Source: Halolamina sp. CBA1230 (GTDB lineage: Archaea > Halobacteriota > Halobacteria > Halobacteriales > Haloferacaceae). From it: a stretch of 64,000 bases of DNA. Below are positions 43,173 through 52,544 of the stretch, in pieces (position 1 is the first letter of the stretch; the number at the start of each line of letters is the position of its first letter). A program made the translations under genes and the position numbers. The notes below the pieces were generated by a model, which worked only from the letters and a program-made list of their open reading frames with translations, searched no databases and was not told the DNA's origin. The stretch spans positions 2,542,001 through 2,606,000 of the forward strand of contig NZ_CP054587.1 in the NCBI RefSeq assembly GCF_002025255.2. The letters are read 5' to 3'.

Positions 43173-44927
43173 CTACTCGGGGTCGACCCCGTAGCGCTCC
43201 CGGGCGGCCGCAGGCGTCAGCTTCCCGAGCCGGAGGTCGAGCTCGACCGCCGCCAGGTCGCGGTTCGCGGGATCGCCGTACCCCCCTGCTCCGGGCGTTC
43301 GGATGCTGACGACGCTGCCCGGCGCGAGATCGTGGACCGATTTCTGGGGGAGTTTCTCCCCTTCGTCGGCGTCGTACTCCTCGGCGTCGTCGTACAGGTA
43401 CACGGCGCCGCGCTCGCCCGGGTCGCCGCCGTCCAGCCCGTAGGGCGCGTGCTGGTGGCGATCCGCGAGCAGGCTGAACCGGGCGGTGTGGTCCCGGACC
43501 TCGATATCCCGCCGCAGGCCGAGCCCGCCGCGGAACTCGCCGGCGCCGCCGGAGTCCGGCCGGAGCGCGTAGCGCAGCACGCGGAGCGGGTAGGCGGTCT
43601 CCAGCACCTCCACGGGCGTGTTCATCGTGTTGCTCATGTGGACGTGGACGCCGTCCATCCCGTCCTTGCCCGCGCGGCCGCCGAAGCCACCGGCCTGGGT
43701 CTCGTAGAAGGCGTAGGGTTCCCCCTCCGAATCGGCATCCCCGTCCTCCTCTCGGGGGTCCGTCCCGCCGAAAGTGACGTTGTTCATCGTCCCTTGGCAC
43801 GCCGCGAGCACGCGTTCGGGGGTTTCGGTCGCGAACGCGCCGAGCACCACGTCGGTGACGCGCTGGCTGGTCTCTAAGTTGCCGCCGACGACCGCCGCCG
43901 GGGGCTCGGGGTTGACGAGACTCCGCTCGGGCGCGTCGATGGAGATGGGTCGGTAGCAGCCGTGGTTCGGTGGGATCTCCGGGTCGGTCACACAGCGTAC
44001 CGCGTAGTACGTTGCCGAGGAGGTGACCGCCAGCACGGCGTTGATCGGTCCCTCGGTCTGGGAGGCGGTGCCCGCGAAGTCGACGCCGACCTCGTCGCCG
44101 TCGACGGTGACCGCGACCTCGATAGGGAGGTCCTCGTTCCCGCGGCCGTCGTCGTCGAGCACGTCCGCGAACTCGTAGGTGCCGTCGGGGAAGTTCTCGA
44201 TCTCGCTGCGCATCCGTCGCTCCGAGTAGTCCTTCACCGCCGCGAAGGCGGCTTCGAGCGTGTCGGCGCCGTACTCCTCGACCATCCCGTGGACGCGCTC
44301 GCGGGCGGTCTCGTTGGCGGCCTCCTGAGCCCGCACGTCGCCGCGGCGCTCGTCGGGCGTGCGCACGTTCGCGAGGATCATCCCGAACACGTCGTCGTCG
44401 ATCTCACCGCGTTCGATCAGTTTGACCGGCGGGATCCGGAGCCCCTCTTGGTAGATCTCGGTCGAGTCGGCGGCGACGCTGCCCGCGGTCGAGCCGCCGA
44501 TGTCGGCGTGGTGGGCACGGTTGGCGGCGTAGGCGACGAGTCGGGGGTCGTCGCTCTCGGGGTCGGCGAACACGGGCGAGACGAGCGTGAGATCCGGCAG
44601 GTGGGCGCCGCCACGGAACGGGTCGTTGAGAAGGACCGCATCACCCGGATGCAGGTCGCCCTTGAACGCGTCGACCGCGGCGGCGACCGAGAACGGCATC
44701 GCGCCCAGGTGGACCGGCATGTTCTCGGCCTGGCTCACCATCTCGCCGTCGGCGTCGAACAGCGCACACGAGCAGTCCCGGCGCTCCTTGATGTTGGGCG
44801 AGTAGCCCGTGCGGACGAGGTTGGCGTTCATCTCCTCGGCGACCGCGACGCAGCCGTTCCGGACGACTTCGAGGGTGACGGGGTCGATCTCCGCGGCGTC
44901 GACGTTCGGGGAGTCGCCGGCGCTCAT
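43173..44927 (-). CDS. hyuB: Hydantoinase/oxoprolinase subunit B (HyuB)
   Basis: 584 residues from [25 protein letters not shown]. Family blocks: [69 protein letters not shown] and the C-terminal [20 protein letters not shown] type sequences. HyuA and HyuB together hydrolyse N-methylhydantoin or 5-oxoproline with ATP. Its ATG overlaps the hyuA stop by four bases. The exact ring substrate is not readable. Confidence 0.92.
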   Translation of the reverse strand: MSAGDSPNVDAAEIDPVTLEVVRNGCVAVAEEMNANLVRTGYSPNIKERRDCSCALFDADGEMVSQAENMPVHLGAMPFSVAAAVDAFKGDLHPGDAVLLNDPFRGGAHLPDLTLVSPVFADPESDDPRLVAYAANRAHHADIGGSTAGSVAADSTEIYQEGLRIPPVKLIERGEIDDDVFGMILANVRTPDERRGDVRAQEAANETARERVHGMVEEYGADTLEAAFAAVKDYSERRMRSEIENFPDGTYEFADVLDDDGRGNEDLPIEVAVTVDGDEVGVDFAGTASQTEGPINAVLAVTSSATYYAVRCVTDPEIPPNHGCYRPISIDAPERSLVNPEPPAAVVGGNLETSQRVTDVVLGAFATETPERVLAACQGTMNNVTFGGTDPREEDGDADSEGEPYAFYETQAGGFGGRAGKDGMDGVHVHMSNTMNTPVEVLETAYPLRVLRYALRPDSGGAGEFRGGLGLRRDIEVRDHTARFSLLADRHQHAPYGLDGGDPGERGAVYLYDDAEEYDADEGEKLPQKSVHDLAPGSVVSIRTPGAGGYGDPANRDLAAVELDLRLGKLTPAAARERYGVDPE

Positions 44928-46987
44928 CGGTCCACCCCCGTATCCACGACCAGCGTGCCGTCCGGATCGACCACGGCGGACTGCCCCGGGCGCAGGACGA
45001 CCGTGCTCTCCGGCCCTTCGACGACCGCGGGACCGTCGAACTCGCCGCCGGCAGGGAGTACGTCGCGGTCGTAGATCGGCGCGTCGTGGGCGTCGCCGTC
45101 GAAGGAGACCTCGCGGCGTTCGGCGACGGCGTCGTCGACCGTGCCGTCCGCGCCGACCGTCGCGGTCTCGGGCGAATCGACGACGCCGCGGGCGTGCAGA
45201 CGCAGCGTGACCAGTTCGACCGGCTCCTCGGGGTCGGAGTGGCCGTATCGTGCCTCGTGACGCTCGTGGAAGCGGCGCTCGATCTCGGCGATCGCGTCGG
45301 CGTCGACCTCGCCCGCGGGGAGCGGGACGGAGACGTCGAACGACTGGCCCGCGTAGCGCAGGTCCGCGACGCGCTCGAACTCGCGGTTCTCGCGCGGAAC
45401 GTCCTCGGCGGCGAGTTCGTCGTCGCCCTCGGCCCGGAGCTCCGCGAACGCGGTCGCGACCGTCTCGGGGTCGACCGCGTCCCACGGTCGGACCATCGAC
45501 TGGCTGTAGTCGTACCCTACGTCGCTGATCAGCAGGCCGAGCGCCGAGAGCGCGCCCGCGGTCCGGGGGACGAGCACGGTCGGCACGTCGAGTTCGGCCG
45601 CGAGCGTCGGCGCGTGGAGCGGCCCCGCGCCGCCGAACGCGACGAGTGCGAACTCCCTGGGGTCGTGCCCGCGCTCGACGGAGACCACCCGCAGCGCGCG
45701 AGCCATGTTCGCGTTGGCGACGTCGAGCACGCCCTGTGCGGTCTCCTCGGGGTCCATCCCCAGTTCGTCGCCCAGCTCCGCGAACGCGGCGCGCACCTCG
45801 TCGGCGCCGACGTCGCGGTCCCCGGGCAGGAACCCTGCGGGGTCGATCCGGCCAAGGAGGTAGTGAGCGTCGGTCGTCGTCGGGCGCTCGCCGCCACGGC
45901 CGTAGCAGATGGGGCCCGGATCCGCGCCCGCGGAGCGCGGGCCGACCCGGAGCGCGCCGCCGGCGTCGACCCACGCGACGGAGCCCCCGCCGGCGCCGAC
46001 GGTGTGGACGTCGATCATCGGCACGCCGACGGTGTAGTCGCCGACGGCGACGTCGGTGGAGACGACGGGTTCGCCGTCCTGCACGAGCGAGACGTCACAG
46101 GAGGTGCCGCCCATGTCCATCGTGACGAGGTCCGAGTAGCCCGCGCGGTCGGCGACGTGGGTCGCGCCCTGCACGCCCGCGGCGGGGCCCGAGAGCAGCG
46201 TGTTGACCGGGCGTTCGCGGGCGGCGTCGGCGTCGATCAGCCCGCCGTTGGACTGCATGATCTTCACCGTCGCCTCGACACCCCGATCCCGGACCTCGCG
46301 TTCGAGGTCGCCGACGTAGTCGGCCATCACCGGCGCGAGCGCCGCGTTGAGCGCGGTGGTGACGCCCCGCTCGTACTCCCGTATCTCCGGGAGCACGGAA
46401 CTGGATCGGGAGACGGAGACGTCGGGCATCTCCTCGCGCAGGATCTCGGCCACGCGGCGCTCGTGGGCGGGGTTCTCGAAGGCGAAGAGGAGACAGACCG
46501 CGACCGCGGAGACGCCCGTCTCGTCGATTTCGGCCGCGACCTCCCGGACGGCGTCCTCGTCGAGGTCGCGGATCACGTTCCCCCGCTCGTCGAGGCGCTC
46601 GGGGACCGTGAAGCGGTGATCACGGGGGACGACTGGCTCGGCTTTCTCGGCGTCGAAATCGTAGATGTCCGGGCGGTCTTGGCGGCCGATCTCCAGGGCG
46701 TCGCGGAACCCCTCGGTCGTGACGAGCGCGGTGTCGGCCCACGTCCCTTCGAGGACGGCGTTGGTGGCGACGGTGGTGCCGTGGCTGAAGAAGTCGACGT
46801 CCTGGGGGGTGTAGTCGGCGGCGGTCTCGCTCTCGTCGAGGCCGTCGAGGACGCCGCGTTCCGGTTCGTCGGGAGTGGAGGGTGTCTTGGTGACGGTGAT
46901 CTCGCCGTCCCGGACGGCGACGACGTCGGTGAACGTGCCGCCGATGTCGACGCCGACGCGCGTGGATCGGTCGTGCTGGTCGGTCAC
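44924..46987 (-). CDS. hyuA: Hydantoinase/oxoprolinase subunit A (HyuA)
   Basis: 687 residues from GTG 46987 (VTDQHDRSTRVGVDIGGTFTDVV). The N-terminal ATPase has VGVDIGGTFTD phosphate-1 motif, FSHGTTVATNAVLEG, VKIMQSNGGLIDADAARERPVNTLLSGPAAGV, TMDMGGTSCDV and GAGGGSVAWVDAGGALRVGPRSAGADPGP, all typical of the actin-like hydantoinase fold. A frame extends 216 codons further upstream, but that part is Arg/Cys-rich repeat sequence and not homologous, so it was cut. Operon with hyuB. Confidence 0.92.
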   Translation of the reverse strand: MTDQHDRSTRVGVDIGGTFTDVVAVRDGEITVTKTPSTPDEPERGVLDGLDESETAADYTPQDVDFFSHGTTVATNAVLEGTWADTALVTTEGFRDALEIGRQDRPDIYDFDAEKAEPVVPRDHRFTVPERLDERGNVIRDLDEDAVREVAAEIDETGVSAVAVCLLFAFENPAHERRVAEILREEMPDVSVSRSSSVLPEIREYERGVTTALNAALAPVMADYVGDLEREVRDRGVEATVKIMQSNGGLIDADAARERPVNTLLSGPAAGVQGATHVADRAGYSDLVTMDMGGTSCDVSLVQDGEPVVSTDVAVGDYTVGVPMIDVHTVGAGGGSVAWVDAGGALRVGPRSAGADPGPICYGRGGERPTTTDAHYLLGRIDPAGFLPGDRDVGADEVRAAFAELGDELGMDPEETAQGVLDVANANMARALRVVSVERGHDPREFALVAFGGAGPLHAPTLAAELDVPTVLVPRTAGALSALGLLISDVGYDYSQSMVRPWDAVDPETVATAFAELRAEGDDELAAEDVPRENREFERVADLRYAGQSFDVSVPLPAGEVDADAIAEIERRFHERHEARYGHSDPEEPVELVTLRLHARGVVDSPETATVGADGTVDDAVAERREVSFDGDAHDAPIYDRDVLPAGGEFDGPAVVEGPESTVVLRPGQSAVVDPDGTLVVDTGVDR

Positions 46988-47115
46988 GTCGTCGTTCCTC
47001 CGCGAAGGTGGTTCGCGTGACGGCTCGGGGTAGGGTGCATTGGTCGGAGAGTGTGGGGCGTGGTACGTGGATGTTTCCCCTATGGGGTTGAGTTGGTTTC
47101 GAGAGGTGTCGTGAC

Positions 47116-47250
47116 GGCTACCGCGACCGCAACAGTATCTCGATCGTTGACCTCTGAGACGGCTACGGTGACCGCAACAGCATCTCGTTCGTAGACTTCT
47201 GAAACGGCTACGGTGACCGCAACAGCATCTCGATGCTTGACCACTTGTGA
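47116..47250. repeat. Three-copy 45-bp tandem repeat
   Basis: Copies begin at 47116, 47161 and 47206, each starting GGCTACsGnGACCGCAACAG. The unit is a multiple of three, so all frames stay open through it. The last copy runs into the 21-bp inverted repeat arm at 47235. Confidence 0.8.
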
Positions 47251-47541
47251 CCGCAGGGCGCCGGACACGGAGTCCGGCGCTGCGCCGAGTCCCCACCCCT
47301 CCCCCCGCCGGCGCCAACGTGGCGCCGGCGAGGCGTCCACCGCGACCGCACCGCCGTCGCTGTCGGCGCGAAGCGCGTGCGCCCTCGTGGCGCACGTCAG
47401 CGCGAGGGACGAGTGAGCGACCACAGTTCTCGTGAACGAAGTGAACGAGAGCACGGCAGAGCTTCGCTCTGCCGGAGGGAGCGAACGAGTCGGCTGGGGA
47501 GGTCTGAGGCTGCGGTGCTGTGCGGTCACAAGTGGTCATGC
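47235..47541. mobile_element. MITE-like palindromic element bounded by 21-bp inverted repeats
   Basis: The arms at 47235-47255 and 47521-47541 are complementary in 20 of 21 positions. Between them are at least four nested hairpins: GCGCCGGAC/GTCCGGCGC near 47258-47280, GCCGGCGCC/GGCGCCGGC near 47310-47333, CTCGTGAAC/GTTCACGAG-type near 47430-47451, and GGCAGAGC/GCTCTGCC near 47456-47474. No coding signal inside. Either a miniature transposable element or a structured RNA/DNA locus. Confidence 0.5.
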
Positions 47542-47710
47542 TCACTCCGCGGTCGCGTTCGCAGTCACTGTTTGCGTCGATATCAGCACCCAACAATCCC
47601 CCAGTCACATCCCCAGTCGCTGTTTGCGTCGGCATCAGTCCTCGATAAACTCCCCCGTCACCGTTCGCGTCGACGGAAAATGCCGGGCGAAAAAGCGAAC
47701 AAGCAGCCGT

Positions 47711-49018
47711 TTAGACGTCGTGGTCCGCTTCTTCAGCCTCAACGACCTCCACACCACGATTGTTCACCGCGTGCGGGTCCAGCCCCTGCTCCTGCATGAA
47801 CTGCTTGTACAGCCGTTCGGCCGTCTCGCCGTCCTTCTGCTTGTCCGAGGCGCGGTCACAGAGCTCCACCAGGTCCTCGGGCACCTCGTTGGTGTGGACG
47901 ATCCAGTGGTTGATCAGGTCCGAGAGCCGCCGGATCGGCGAGGTGAAGTGGCCGTAGATGTCGAAGTTGAGCGCGTGGTGGCCGCCGAACGGGTCGTTCA
48001 TGTACTTCGCGCGGGGCATCACCTTCAGCACGGCGCGCTGGATCTTGTCCAACGAGCGGCCGGGTGACTCCTCCAGCGCGGCGTTGACCGCCTTCCGCGG
48101 ATCGTCCCCGAACGCCTCGCCCGGGATGGAGACGCCGTCCAGCTCCTGGATCTCCTTCAGCGCCTCGTTCCACTGATCCGGCGTCGGCTGGGGGTGGACA
48201 CGGTACATCGCCTCGACGCCGCGGTCCCACATCAGCGTGTGCGTCACCGCCTTGTTCGCCTTCAGCATGCACTCCTCGATCATCGTGTGTGCCCGGTCCC
48301 GGCGGGGGTTGAGCACGAGCGACCCGTCCGCCTTCCGCTGTTCGTGCATGCGGTCCGCGAGGTCGAACGCGAGTTTGTTCTCCTCGTGCAGCGCCGCGTC
48401 CTCCTCGTCGAGGCGGCGCTCACACTGGGTGTACGTCAGGCGCTCGTCGGAGTTGATCACCGACTTGTAGATCTCGATCTCCTCGAAGGAGAGCTCCTCC
48501 TTGTCGAGATGCATCTCGACGGTGTGGGCCAGGCGGTCCTCCTCGGGGACGAGCGAGCAGACCGTCTCCGCCAGCGCGGGCGGGAGCATGTGGGTGGTGT
48601 ACCCCGGGAAGTAGACGGTGTTACAGCGCTCGACGGCCTCCTCCCACATCAGCGAGTCCGGGTGGACGTAGTGGCTCACGTCCGCGATGTGGACGTAGAG
48701 CACGTACTCGTCGTCGTACTCCTCGACGGAGAGTGCGTCGTCGAAGTCCTGTGCGTCGGCGGGGTCGGTGGTCCACGCCGTGAGGTCCCGGAGATCCTGT
48801 CGGTCGTCGAGTTCGTCCTGGATCTCCTGTTCGACGTTCTCGACGCGGCGCTCGGCCTCCCGCAGGACGGCGGGTGGGAACTCGTCCCGGAGGTCGAACT
48901 CCTCGAACAGTTCGTCGCGTTTCTCGGCCAGCGCCTCGTCGAGGGCTTCGGAGATCAGCACGGGTCCCTGCCCCTCGGCCGTGCCGGCCGCGGCCTGGGC
49001 GTCGTCAGTTTCGCTCAT
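47711..49018 (-). CDS. RNB-domain ribonuclease (RNase R/II family)
   Basis: 435 residues. Catalytic RNB motif DPADAQDFDDALSV near residues 86-99 supplies the Asp cluster for two metal ions; HIADVSHYV, YFPGYTTHMLPPALAE, ADGSLVLN, and HFTSPIRRLSDLINHWIV are further family blocks. The protein lacks the cold-shock and S1 domains of bacterial RNase R, as is usual for short haloarchaeal forms. It degrades RNA from the 3' end. Start MSETDDAQAAAG at 49018; an upstream Met at 49075 would overlap the region just before the divergent PUA gene. Confidence 0.92.
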   Translation of the reverse strand: MSETDDAQAAAGTAEGQGPVLISEALDEALAEKRDELFEEFDLRDEFPPAVLREAERRVENVEQEIQDELDDRQDLRDLTAWTTDPADAQDFDDALSVEEYDDEYVLYVHIADVSHYVHPDSLMWEEAVERCNTVYFPGYTTHMLPPALAETVCSLVPEEDRLAHTVEMHLDKEELSFEEIEIYKSVINSDERLTYTQCERRLDEEDAALHEENKLAFDLADRMHEQRKADGSLVLNPRRDRAHTMIEECMLKANKAVTHTLMWDRGVEAMYRVHPQPTPDQWNEALKEIQELDGVSIPGEAFGDDPRKAVNAALEESPGRSLDKIQRAVLKVMPRAKYMNDPFGGHHALNFDIYGHFTSPIRRLSDLINHWIVHTNEVPEDLVELCDRASDKQKDGETAERLYKQFMQEQGLDPHAVNNRGVEVVEAEEADHDV

Positions 49019-49087
49019 GGAGGCCGTAAGAGGAGCCCGCAGGTAGGCGTTTCGGGGGCGGCGCCGGTCGGACACTCCGGAGCGGTC

Positions 49088-49097
49088 GATTTATCCC
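49088..49097 (+). promoter_or_regulatory. Candidate promoter of the PUA gene
   Basis: A GATTTATCCC box is centred about 27 bp before ATG 49120, consistent with a leaderless transcript. Confidence 0.35.
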
Positions 49098-49119
49098 CCG
49101 AGACGGCCCACCGAAGGGT

Positions 49120-49599
49120 ATGGAGATCAGCTCCCGCCACCATCTCCGAAGCGACGCCGTGTCCGAGGTCGAGACCGCGCTGCGCGAGGGGTTGGGGGTC
49201 GAACTCGCCGCCGACACGTACGAACTGGTGGAACTCGAGGACTCCACGTTCGACGTCGTGCTGGTCGACGGCGAGCCGGACGTGCTGTACTACGAGGGCG
49301 AGCCGTTCCTCTCGGTCCGCGGGGCGAACCGTCACCCGCCCGAGGAGGGGGTCGTCACCGTCGACGCCGGCGCGGTGTCGTTCGTGAGCAACGGCGCCGA
49401 CGTGATGCGCCCGGGGATCACCGAGGCCGACGACGACATCGAGGCGGGCGACCTCGTCGTGATCGTCGAGGAGAGCCACGGAAAGGCGCTGGCGGTCGGC
49501 CGCGCGCTCGTCGACGGCGACGAGATGGCCGGCGACAGCGGGAAGGTGGTCGAGTCGCTGCATCACGTCGGCGACGACGTGTACGAGTTCTCCGTGTAG
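49120..49599 (+). CDS. PUA-domain RNA-binding protein (MCTS1/TMA20-like)
   Basis: 159 residues. The N-terminal half (SSRHHLRSDAVSEVETALREGLG) is a pre-PUA module and the C-terminal half a PUA domain: VVTVDAGAVSFVSNGADVMRPGITEADDDIEAGDLVVIVEESHGKALAVGRAL region, with the VMRPGI signature at about residues 103-108. Archaeal proteins of this type are related to eukaryal MCTS1, which acts on ribosomes. The gene is divergent from the RNase gene. Confidence 0.88.
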   Translation: MEISSRHHLRSDAVSEVETALREGLGVELAADTYELVELEDSTFDVVLVDGEPDVLYYEGEPFLSVRGANRHPPEEGVVTVDAGAVSFVSNGADVMRPGITEADDDIEAGDLVVIVEESHGKALAVGRALVDGDEMAGDSGKVVESLHHVGDDVYEFSV

Positions 49600-49710
49600 C
49601 GTTCCCACTGTCTGAGGCTCCTCGAACGAGCCCATCACGCGGAGCAGTACCCGGACCGTCCCGCGGCCGGGAACACAGTACCTTTGAGCGCTCGCCGCGT
49701 CGATCCGCCC

Positions 49711-49953
49711 ATGAGCGAGCAGCCCGGCACCGAGGACGACACCGCGCGGAGCTACCGGCTTGACCGGCTCGCGGGGTTCTCGGTGATCGCCGCGTTCGTG
49801 CTCTCGCTGGCGCTGCTTTTCGTCGGCGATCCGCTGTTCTGGGTCCCGTTCGCCCTCGGTCTCGGGATCGGTCTCCCCGGCTTCGCGATTCTCGCGGACC
49901 GTGAACGTTCGAAGACGGGCGAGAGCGGGCCAGCGACGGCCGACGACGAGTAG
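49711..49953 (+). CDS. Small two-TM membrane protein (80 aa)
   Basis: 80 residues from MSEQPGTEDD. Two membrane segments, GFSVIAAFVLSLALLFVG and FWVPFALGLGIGLPGFAIL, between acidic ends. A TATA-like TACCTTTGAG at 49679-49688 about 27 bp before this ATG supports it over an upstream in-frame codon at 49684. Function unknown; convergent with the cupin gene. Confidence 0.7.
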   Translation: MSEQPGTEDDTARSYRLDRLAGFSVIAAFVLSLALLFVGDPLFWVPFALGLGIGLPGFAILADRERSKTGESGPATADDE

Positions 49954-50448
49954 TCAGGGAACCTCGCCGGCCATCGAGCCACGGTACCAGCGACCAGTTT
50001 CGACACCACAGCGTCCGCAGTGCGCAACCACGGCCGCCTCGTCGTCCGCGCGGCCGAGATCGTTGTCGGTCTCCCCCTCACACTCGGGACAGTAGCGCAG
50101 CGTCACCGACTCGCCGTACGAAAGCGGCGCACCGAGCGCGATGGCGACCACGCGCTCGTCGCCGCGGTTCCAGCCGCGCTGGAACTCCTCGCGGCCGAAC
50201 CGGACTGCCTCGTCCGGACCGACGTCGACGTCGCCGGATTCGGTCTCGAACGTCGCGGTGCCCTCGATCACGTAGAACACCTCCTCCTGGATCTCGTGGT
50301 TGTGGTAGGCGTACGCGAAGGAGTCGCCCGGGTCGAGTTCGTAGTAGTTCATCGCGAGATCAGTCAGCCCGAGCGGTTCCGTGAGCCCTCGAACCATCGC
50401 GGCGGGCCCGATCCGGCCGTCGACGTCGTCGACTGCGACACGCTCCAT
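49954..50448 (-). CDS. Cupin-domain protein with C-terminal zinc ribbon
   Basis: 164 residues. Cupin motif 1 is seen as AYHNHEIQEEVFYVIEGTATFE (His pair and Glu, about residues 49-70) and motif 2 around DEAVRFGREEFQRGWNRG. The last 50 residues hold two CxxC pairs (RYCPECEG and AHCGRCG), a zinc ribbon fused to the cupin. The cupin may bind a metal and a small ligand; function unknown. Start MERVAVDDVDG at 50448. Confidence 0.82.
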   Translation of the reverse strand: MERVAVDDVDGRIGPAAMVRGLTEPLGLTDLAMNYYELDPGDSFAYAYHNHEIQEEVFYVIEGTATFETESGDVDVGPDEAVRFGREEFQRGWNRGDERVVAIALGAPLSYGESVTLRYCPECEGETDNDLGRADDEAAVVAHCGRCGVETGRWYRGSMAGEVP

Positions 50449-50508
50449 AGCCGGGTCGGCGGCCCGGACGGACAAAAATCCGCGCGCTGGCCCGACCCTC
50501 CGTGGGGG

Positions 50509-51597
50509 TCAGTCGAAGCCGGAGATCAGGGTGACGACCCACTGCGCCGGGTCGGGATCGCGCCGGAGTTCGACGCGTTCGACCCACTTGACCCACTGGA
50601 ACCCGCGGCGTCCGGGCGCGACCAGCCGTGCGGGCCCGCCGTGGCCGTGCGCGAGCCGTGAGCCATCGATCGCAGTCGCCAGCAGCGCCTCGCGGGCCTC
50701 GCCGATCGGGAGGCTCCAGCGGTAGCCGGTGACGCTGACGAACCGGACCCAGCGCGCTTGCTCGTCCCCCGCGTCGACGCCGGCCTCGTCGAGCAGGTCG
50801 CCGACGCGGACCCCCTGCCAGTGCTGGATCGTGTACCAGCCGCTGGTGCAGTCGAGCGTCGCGCGGCGCTCGTCGCCGGCGGCAGCGAGCAGGTCGTCGT
50901 ACGCCAGTTCGCCCTCCTCGCCGTCGAGCCCCGCGACCGTGAGCGACCAGTCCGAGCGATCGATCGGGTCGGGGTCGTCGGCGACCCACGAGGTGACGGG
51001 GAAGGAGCCGCCTTCGGTCTCGGTATCGTACAGTTCGCCAGTGGGCTTCGAGCCGGTTTCGCGGATCGTCACGCCCCGGACGGCGGCGACGGCCTCGCTC
51101 ACGCGCCACGCGAGCGTGCCGGCGACGAGCAGGCCGCCGATCCGGAGCGCGCTGCGCCGCGAGGCGTCGGTTCTGGACGGCAGTCGGAGCCGTGCACGGA
51201 GATGGAGCAGGAGGAGCGGGATCGCGAGCAGTCCCAGCCCGACGTGGGCGTTCAGCGTGATCCACGGGCCGATGGGGACGTTGCCGCCCAGCCCCCAGAA
51301 CGTCCCGGAGACGAGCGCCGAGACGGCGACGACGCCGAGGAGGACCGAAATCGGCGTCGCCCGGTCCCACTGCCCGCGGTCGAGCACGCGCCGGGCGACG
51401 CGGGCGAACTTGAAGGCGAGCAGGCCCGCGAGTGTGAGGCCGACGATCCCGTGGAGGTCGACCAGGGGCGCCGGCGGGAGCCAGCCGGTCCACGCGAGCA
51501 GCCCGGTGGCGACGGCGCTCGCGACGGCGACGAGGATCGCCCAGTCCACCGCTCGCGGCGGCGGCGCGAGGCGGCGAAGGCGGCTCCCGACGCGCAT
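50509..51597 (-). CDS. Membrane-anchored molybdopterin oxidoreductase (sulfite-oxidase fold)
   Basis: 362 residues. Residues 1-170 hold about five membrane helices in a cytochrome-b561-like layout with His in helices (LVDLHGIVGL, NAHVGLGLL). The C-terminal half is the sulfite oxidase molybdopterin domain: DCTSGWYTIQHWQGVRVGDLLDEAG with the Mo-ligand Cys, VTGYRWSLP, HGHGGPARLVAPGRRGFQWVKWV. This fusion recalls YedY/MsrP with its membrane partner in one chain. Electrons probably pass between membrane haem and the Mo centre (inference). Start MRVGSRLRR at 51597, as the upstream extension is not hydrophobic or conserved. Confidence 0.85.
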   Translation of the reverse strand: MRVGSRLRRLAPPPRAVDWAILVAVASAVATGLLAWTGWLPPAPLVDLHGIVGLTLAGLLAFKFARVARRVLDRGQWDRATPISVLLGVVAVSALVSGTFWGLGGNVPIGPWITLNAHVGLGLLAIPLLLLHLRARLRLPSRTDASRRSALRIGGLLVAGTLAWRVSEAVAAVRGVTIRETGSKPTGELYDTETEGGSFPVTSWVADDPDPIDRSDWSLTVAGLDGEEGELAYDDLLAAAGDERRATLDCTSGWYTIQHWQGVRVGDLLDEAGVDAGDEQARWVRFVSVTGYRWSLPIGEAREALLATAIDGSRLAHGHGGPARLVAPGRRGFQWVKWVERVELRRDPDPAQWVVTLISGFD

Positions 51598-51739
51598 GAA
51601 CGTGGGTTGGACTCCCACGGCCAAGAGTGCGTCGCGGGCGACAACGCGGGGAGCATCGGCGACGCACGGAGCGATGGGCGCTGGCGGCCCGCGTCGCCGC
51701 CACCCCGACAGCCAAGTGCCACAGAAACGATGGGCGAAC

Positions 51740-52468
51740 GTGCCAGCAGCCATCGTCACCGGTTCGTCCAGGGGTATCGGTCGCGGCGTCGCCGAACGCT
51801 ACGCCGCCGACGGCTACGACGTTGCGGTGAACTACCACACCAGCGAGGAGGCGGCCGAGGAGACCGCTGACCGCGTCCGTGCGGCCGGGCAGGAGGCGAT
51901 CGTCGTCGGCGCTGACGTCTCGGACCCGGAGGCGGCGACGCGACTGGTCGAGGAGACCGAGTCGGCGTTCGGGAGCGTCGATCAGGTGGTCAACAACGCC
52001 GGGATCGACCAGCACACCTTCACCGAGGACCTTCCGCCGGAGGATTTCGATCGCGTGATGGACGTGAACGTCAACAGCGCGTTCAACGTCACGAAAGCGG
52101 CGCTGCCGCACCTGCGGGAGTCCGAGGACGCTCCGTCGATCGTGAACGTCTCGTCGATCCTCGCGTTCACGGGCGCGCCGATCGAGGTCCACTACGCCGC
52201 CTCGAAGGGGGCGCTGCTCTCGCTGACCAAGAGCCACGCGCGGGATTTCGCGCCGGATATCCGGGTGAACGCGGTCGCGCCGGGCCACATCGAGACGGAC
52301 ATGGTGAGCGACCGGACGGAGGCGGAGTTGGCCGAGGAGATCGCGGAGATCCCGGTCGGGCGGATCGGGCAGGTGGCGGATATCGCCGGAGCGTGTGCGT
52401 ACCTGCGTGACGCGGGGTTCGTGACGGGGGAGACGTTGAACGTCAATGGCGGGGAGCTGATGCGGTGA
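51740..52468 (+). CDS. Short-chain dehydrogenase/reductase (FabG-like)
   Basis: 242 residues from GTG 51740. Rossmann motif TGSSRGIGRGVAERYA (residues 7-22), NNAGI, catalytic NVSSILAF...YAASKGA (Ser, Tyr, Lys), and PGHIETDM after it. This is a classical NADP-type SDR close to 3-oxoacyl-ACP reductases; the substrate is unknown. It is divergent from the molybdoenzyme. Confidence 0.9.
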   Translation: MPAAIVTGSSRGIGRGVAERYAADGYDVAVNYHTSEEAAEETADRVRAAGQEAIVVGADVSDPEAATRLVEETESAFGSVDQVVNNAGIDQHTFTEDLPPEDFDRVMDVNVNSAFNVTKAALPHLRESEDAPSIVNVSSILAFTGAPIEVHYAASKGALLSLTKSHARDFAPDIRVNAVAPGHIETDMVSDRTEAELAEEIAEIPVGRIGQVADIAGACAYLRDAGFVTGETLNVNGGELMR

Positions 52469-52544
52469 GCGAGGGCTCGGTGCATCGCCGGGTCCACGGA
52501 CAGCGCCCGAAGAAGCAAAGAGCCGCGACGCCCAACGCTGCCCC

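Larger units (their letters stand above)
46988..47710. other. Repeat- and palindrome-rich stretch upstream of hyuA
   Basis: No convincing gene in these 720 bases. It holds a 45-bp tandem repeat, a palindrome-rich block inside a 21-bp inverted repeat, and three degenerate copies of a GTCGCTGTTTGCGTCG-type phrase at about 47563, 47614 and 47655. It must contain the hyuA promoter, which I could not pick out. Confidence 0.6.

Noticed and set aside
44928-45974. Upstream extension of HyuB
   Set aside because: It is the shadow of HyuA on the same strand in another frame, Arg/Gly-rich; the MSAGDSPN start overlaps the hyuA stop as ATGA.
47116-47250. CRISPR array
   Set aside because: The repeats are directly adjacent without spacers, and no cas gene is in the window.
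47080-47529. Frame with a 15-residue repeat (DAVAVTVAVSEV type)
   Set aside because: The repeat is a consequence of the 45-bp DNA repeat; the other end of the frame is low-complexity palindrome translation and all three frames are open.
46988-47635. 216-codon N-terminal extension of HyuA
   Set aside because: It is Arg/Cys-rich, encoded by tandem repeats and palindromes, and precedes the canonical VGVDIGGTFTD start by far; the GTG at 46987 gives a normal-length protein.
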